Below, in pieces: positions 14,168-15,521 of a stretch of DNA of 15,521 bases. Each line of letters begins with the position of its first letter. The stretch's first letter is position 1. The position numbers and the translations under genes are program-made. A model generated the notes under the pieces. It saw only the letters and a list, made by a program, of their open reading frames with translations, had not been told where the DNA came from and ran no database searches. Source of the stretch: QYQL01 sp041674265. Its GTDB lineage: Bacteria; Verrucomicrobiota; Verrucomicrobiia; Chthoniobacterales; Terrimicrobiaceae. Location: NCBI GenBank assembly GCA_041674265.1, contig JBAYWC010000066.1:1-15521 (forward strand). The letters are read 5' to 3'.

Positions 14168-15521
14168 ATGCCCGTCTCCGATATTCGTTCTGAGATCCTC
14201 GATGCTCTCGGCTCATTCGCCGGTCAGCCGCTCGCCGCCGCCGCTTCAGCGTTCTTCAAGACGCTCGGCTACAGCAGCCAGCGAAAACTTGCCATCCATT
14301 CGCTGGTCGAGCTGCAAGAACTCCTGGATCCCAACGGGTCCCTCACGGAAGAAACTGCATTCCTCTCCCGCTGGCGCTCCGTCCATCTGCTTTTCCAGCT
14401 CTCCGAGGCCGAAATCAAAGCTGGCACCGCTGGGCAGCTCGACCTCGGCATGGCGGCGCCTTGGGAGGCGAAGGATGTGAGCTCCTACGTATTCTTTGCC
14501 CTCGACCTCGCGCCGCGCGCCGATGGTTCCGCTCCGACTCGCACCGAGCTTTCGCAAATCACCCGTGCATTGAATCGGCTCGTCCCCATGCCGGTGCTCG
14601 TCCTGTTCCGGCACGGCGGCACCGTCTCGCTGGCCATCATCAACCGCAGAAAAAACATGAGGGACGGCACGCGGGATGTGCTCACCCGCGTCTCGCTCAT
14701 CCGCGACATCGCCTGCGCCCTGCCCCACCGCGCGCACCTCGATCTGCTCCGCCGCTTCTCGCTCCGCAGCCTGCGCGAGGAAAGCGGCACCATCCGCACC
14801 TTCGCCGACCTCGACAACGCGTGGCAAAAGCTCCTCTCCACTCAGGAACTCAAGGACAGCTTCTATAAAGCCCTCGTGGACTGGTTCACTTGGACGAAAA
14901 CAGAAATCAAACTGGCCCGCCTGCCGGACCACACCGAGGACACTGTGCGCAATCGCGATATTGCCACGCAGCAGTTCACCGTCCGCCTCATCTGCCGCAC
15001 GCTCTTCGCGTGGTTCTTAAAGGAGATGCACCTCGTTCCCCCGGAGTTGCTGGAACTTTATGACGTCGCTGACCACCGCCGATGGTTTCTCCATCGAGGT
15101 CGGTGGGAAAAAGAAAGCCAGGCGCTCCGTCGAGGGACTCAACCGAATTTTCGACCGCTACCGCTTCACTGCCGCAGAAAATACCCCGCTCGAAGAAGAC
15201 GTCGCCCTCGACCCCGAACTCCTCGGTCTCGTCTTCGAAAACCTCCTCGCCGAGATCGACGACAAAGACGAAGCCGCCGCCGAGAGCGCCCGCAAAGCCT
15301 CCGGCTCGTATTACACTCCGCGCCGCATCGTGGACTGCATGGTCAATGAGGCGCTCCACCTTCATCTCCGCACCGAGTTCGAGAAAAAGAACGCCACCCC
15401 CCGTCGGGCCAAGCTCACGCAAGGCCCGCCAAAAGCAGCCCACGTCGGCACTTGCCCCCAAAGGCATCTGCTGGCCAAGCAAACCGCAGAGGAATGGGAT
15501 GCGTTTCGACAGAACTTTGCG
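14168..15521 (+). pseudogene. Eco57I-like N6-adenine DNA methyltransferase, frameshifted and partial
   Basis: Large restriction-modification type methyltransferase cut off by the window end. The first frame (14168 to ~15060) holds the N-terminal region of the family: AFFKTLGY, SSYVFFALDLA, TRTELSQITRALNRLVPMPVLVLFRHG, SLAIINRRKN, DLDNAWQKLL, then the conserved FTVRLICRTLFAWFLKEMHLVPPELLEL. The second frame (from ~15060) continues with EGLNRIFDRYRFTAAENTPL, DPELLGLVFENLLAE and GSYYTPRRIVDCMV, which lead into the catalytic domain. Relatives carry roughly 100-150 residues between these blocks, including a PFLNGGLFE-type segment, and these are absent here. The gene therefore seems to have an internal deletion that also shifts the frame. 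The SAM-binding and NPPY motifs would lie beyond the window. It is 40 bp downstream of the ORF6N gene, in the same operon. Confidence 0.8.

Noticed and set aside
10120..15521. DISARM or BREX locus
   Set aside because: The window shows no DUF1998 (DrmB), PglZ, BrxC or BrxL-type gene; only a helicase, an ORF6N protein and a methyltransferase are seen, so a named system is not supported.

Overview
The window is a GC-rich bacterial chromosome segment, probably from a member of the Verrucomicrobiota. That placement is an inference from protein style, the clustered dapF-dapA-dapB genes and the small lipoproteins; no rRNA or tRNA is present to confirm it. About two thirds of the window is ordinary housekeeping DNA. 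The last third is a restriction-modification or defence-type locus that appears to be decaying.

Layout. (1) 1-474: AT-rich non-coding DNA that opens with a ~125 bp repeat; a diverged second copy lies at 3839-3964, directly behind a transporter gene. (2) 475-2324: a small Cys-rich protein of unknown function (+), facing a minus-strand group made of a lipoprotein, an intrinsic terminator, and a 4-bp overlapping iscA-like/hscB-like pair for Fe-S cluster assembly. (3) 2479-3843: an AGCS sodium:amino-acid symporter. (4) 4169-5880: purC (-), diverging from a coiled-coil/zinc-ribbon protein (+). (5) 5900-6071: a 39-codon lipoprotein gene on the minus strand with a near-perfect Shine-Dalgarno and a strong terminator. 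(6) 6149-6510: the C-terminal remnant of an FAD-dependent monooxygenase, frameshifted. (7) 6617-7534: an FHA-adenylate cyclase fusion. (8) 7638-10120: dapF, dapA and dapB, the late lysine/meso-diaminopimelate pathway, with dapA and dapB overlapping by 4 bp.

(9) 10120-15521 (runs off the end): a PLD-SNF2 helicase gene starts on the last base of the dapB stop codon, followed by an ORF6N-domain gene and a large Eco57I-like adenine DNA methyltransferase gene. All three are on the plus strand with short gaps, so they look like one operon. Both large genes are damaged. The helicase has a one-base frameshift in a GGC tract and a Glu-to-Gly change in its DExH box. The methyltransferase has a frameshift combined with an apparent internal deletion. 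The ORF6N gene between them is open and carries two 23-bp near-perfect palindromes exactly 60 bp apart that differ by a compensated base pair.

How the genes work together: DapF, DapA and DapB act in one pathway, and IscA-like and HscB-like proteins act together in Fe-S assembly. The helicase and methyltransferase would have formed one DNA-recognition or modification system. Two genes (symporter, cyclase) have a plausible -10 box exactly 8 bp before their ATG, which suggests leaderless mRNAs. No CRISPR array, complete insertion sequence, tRNA or rRNA was seen.
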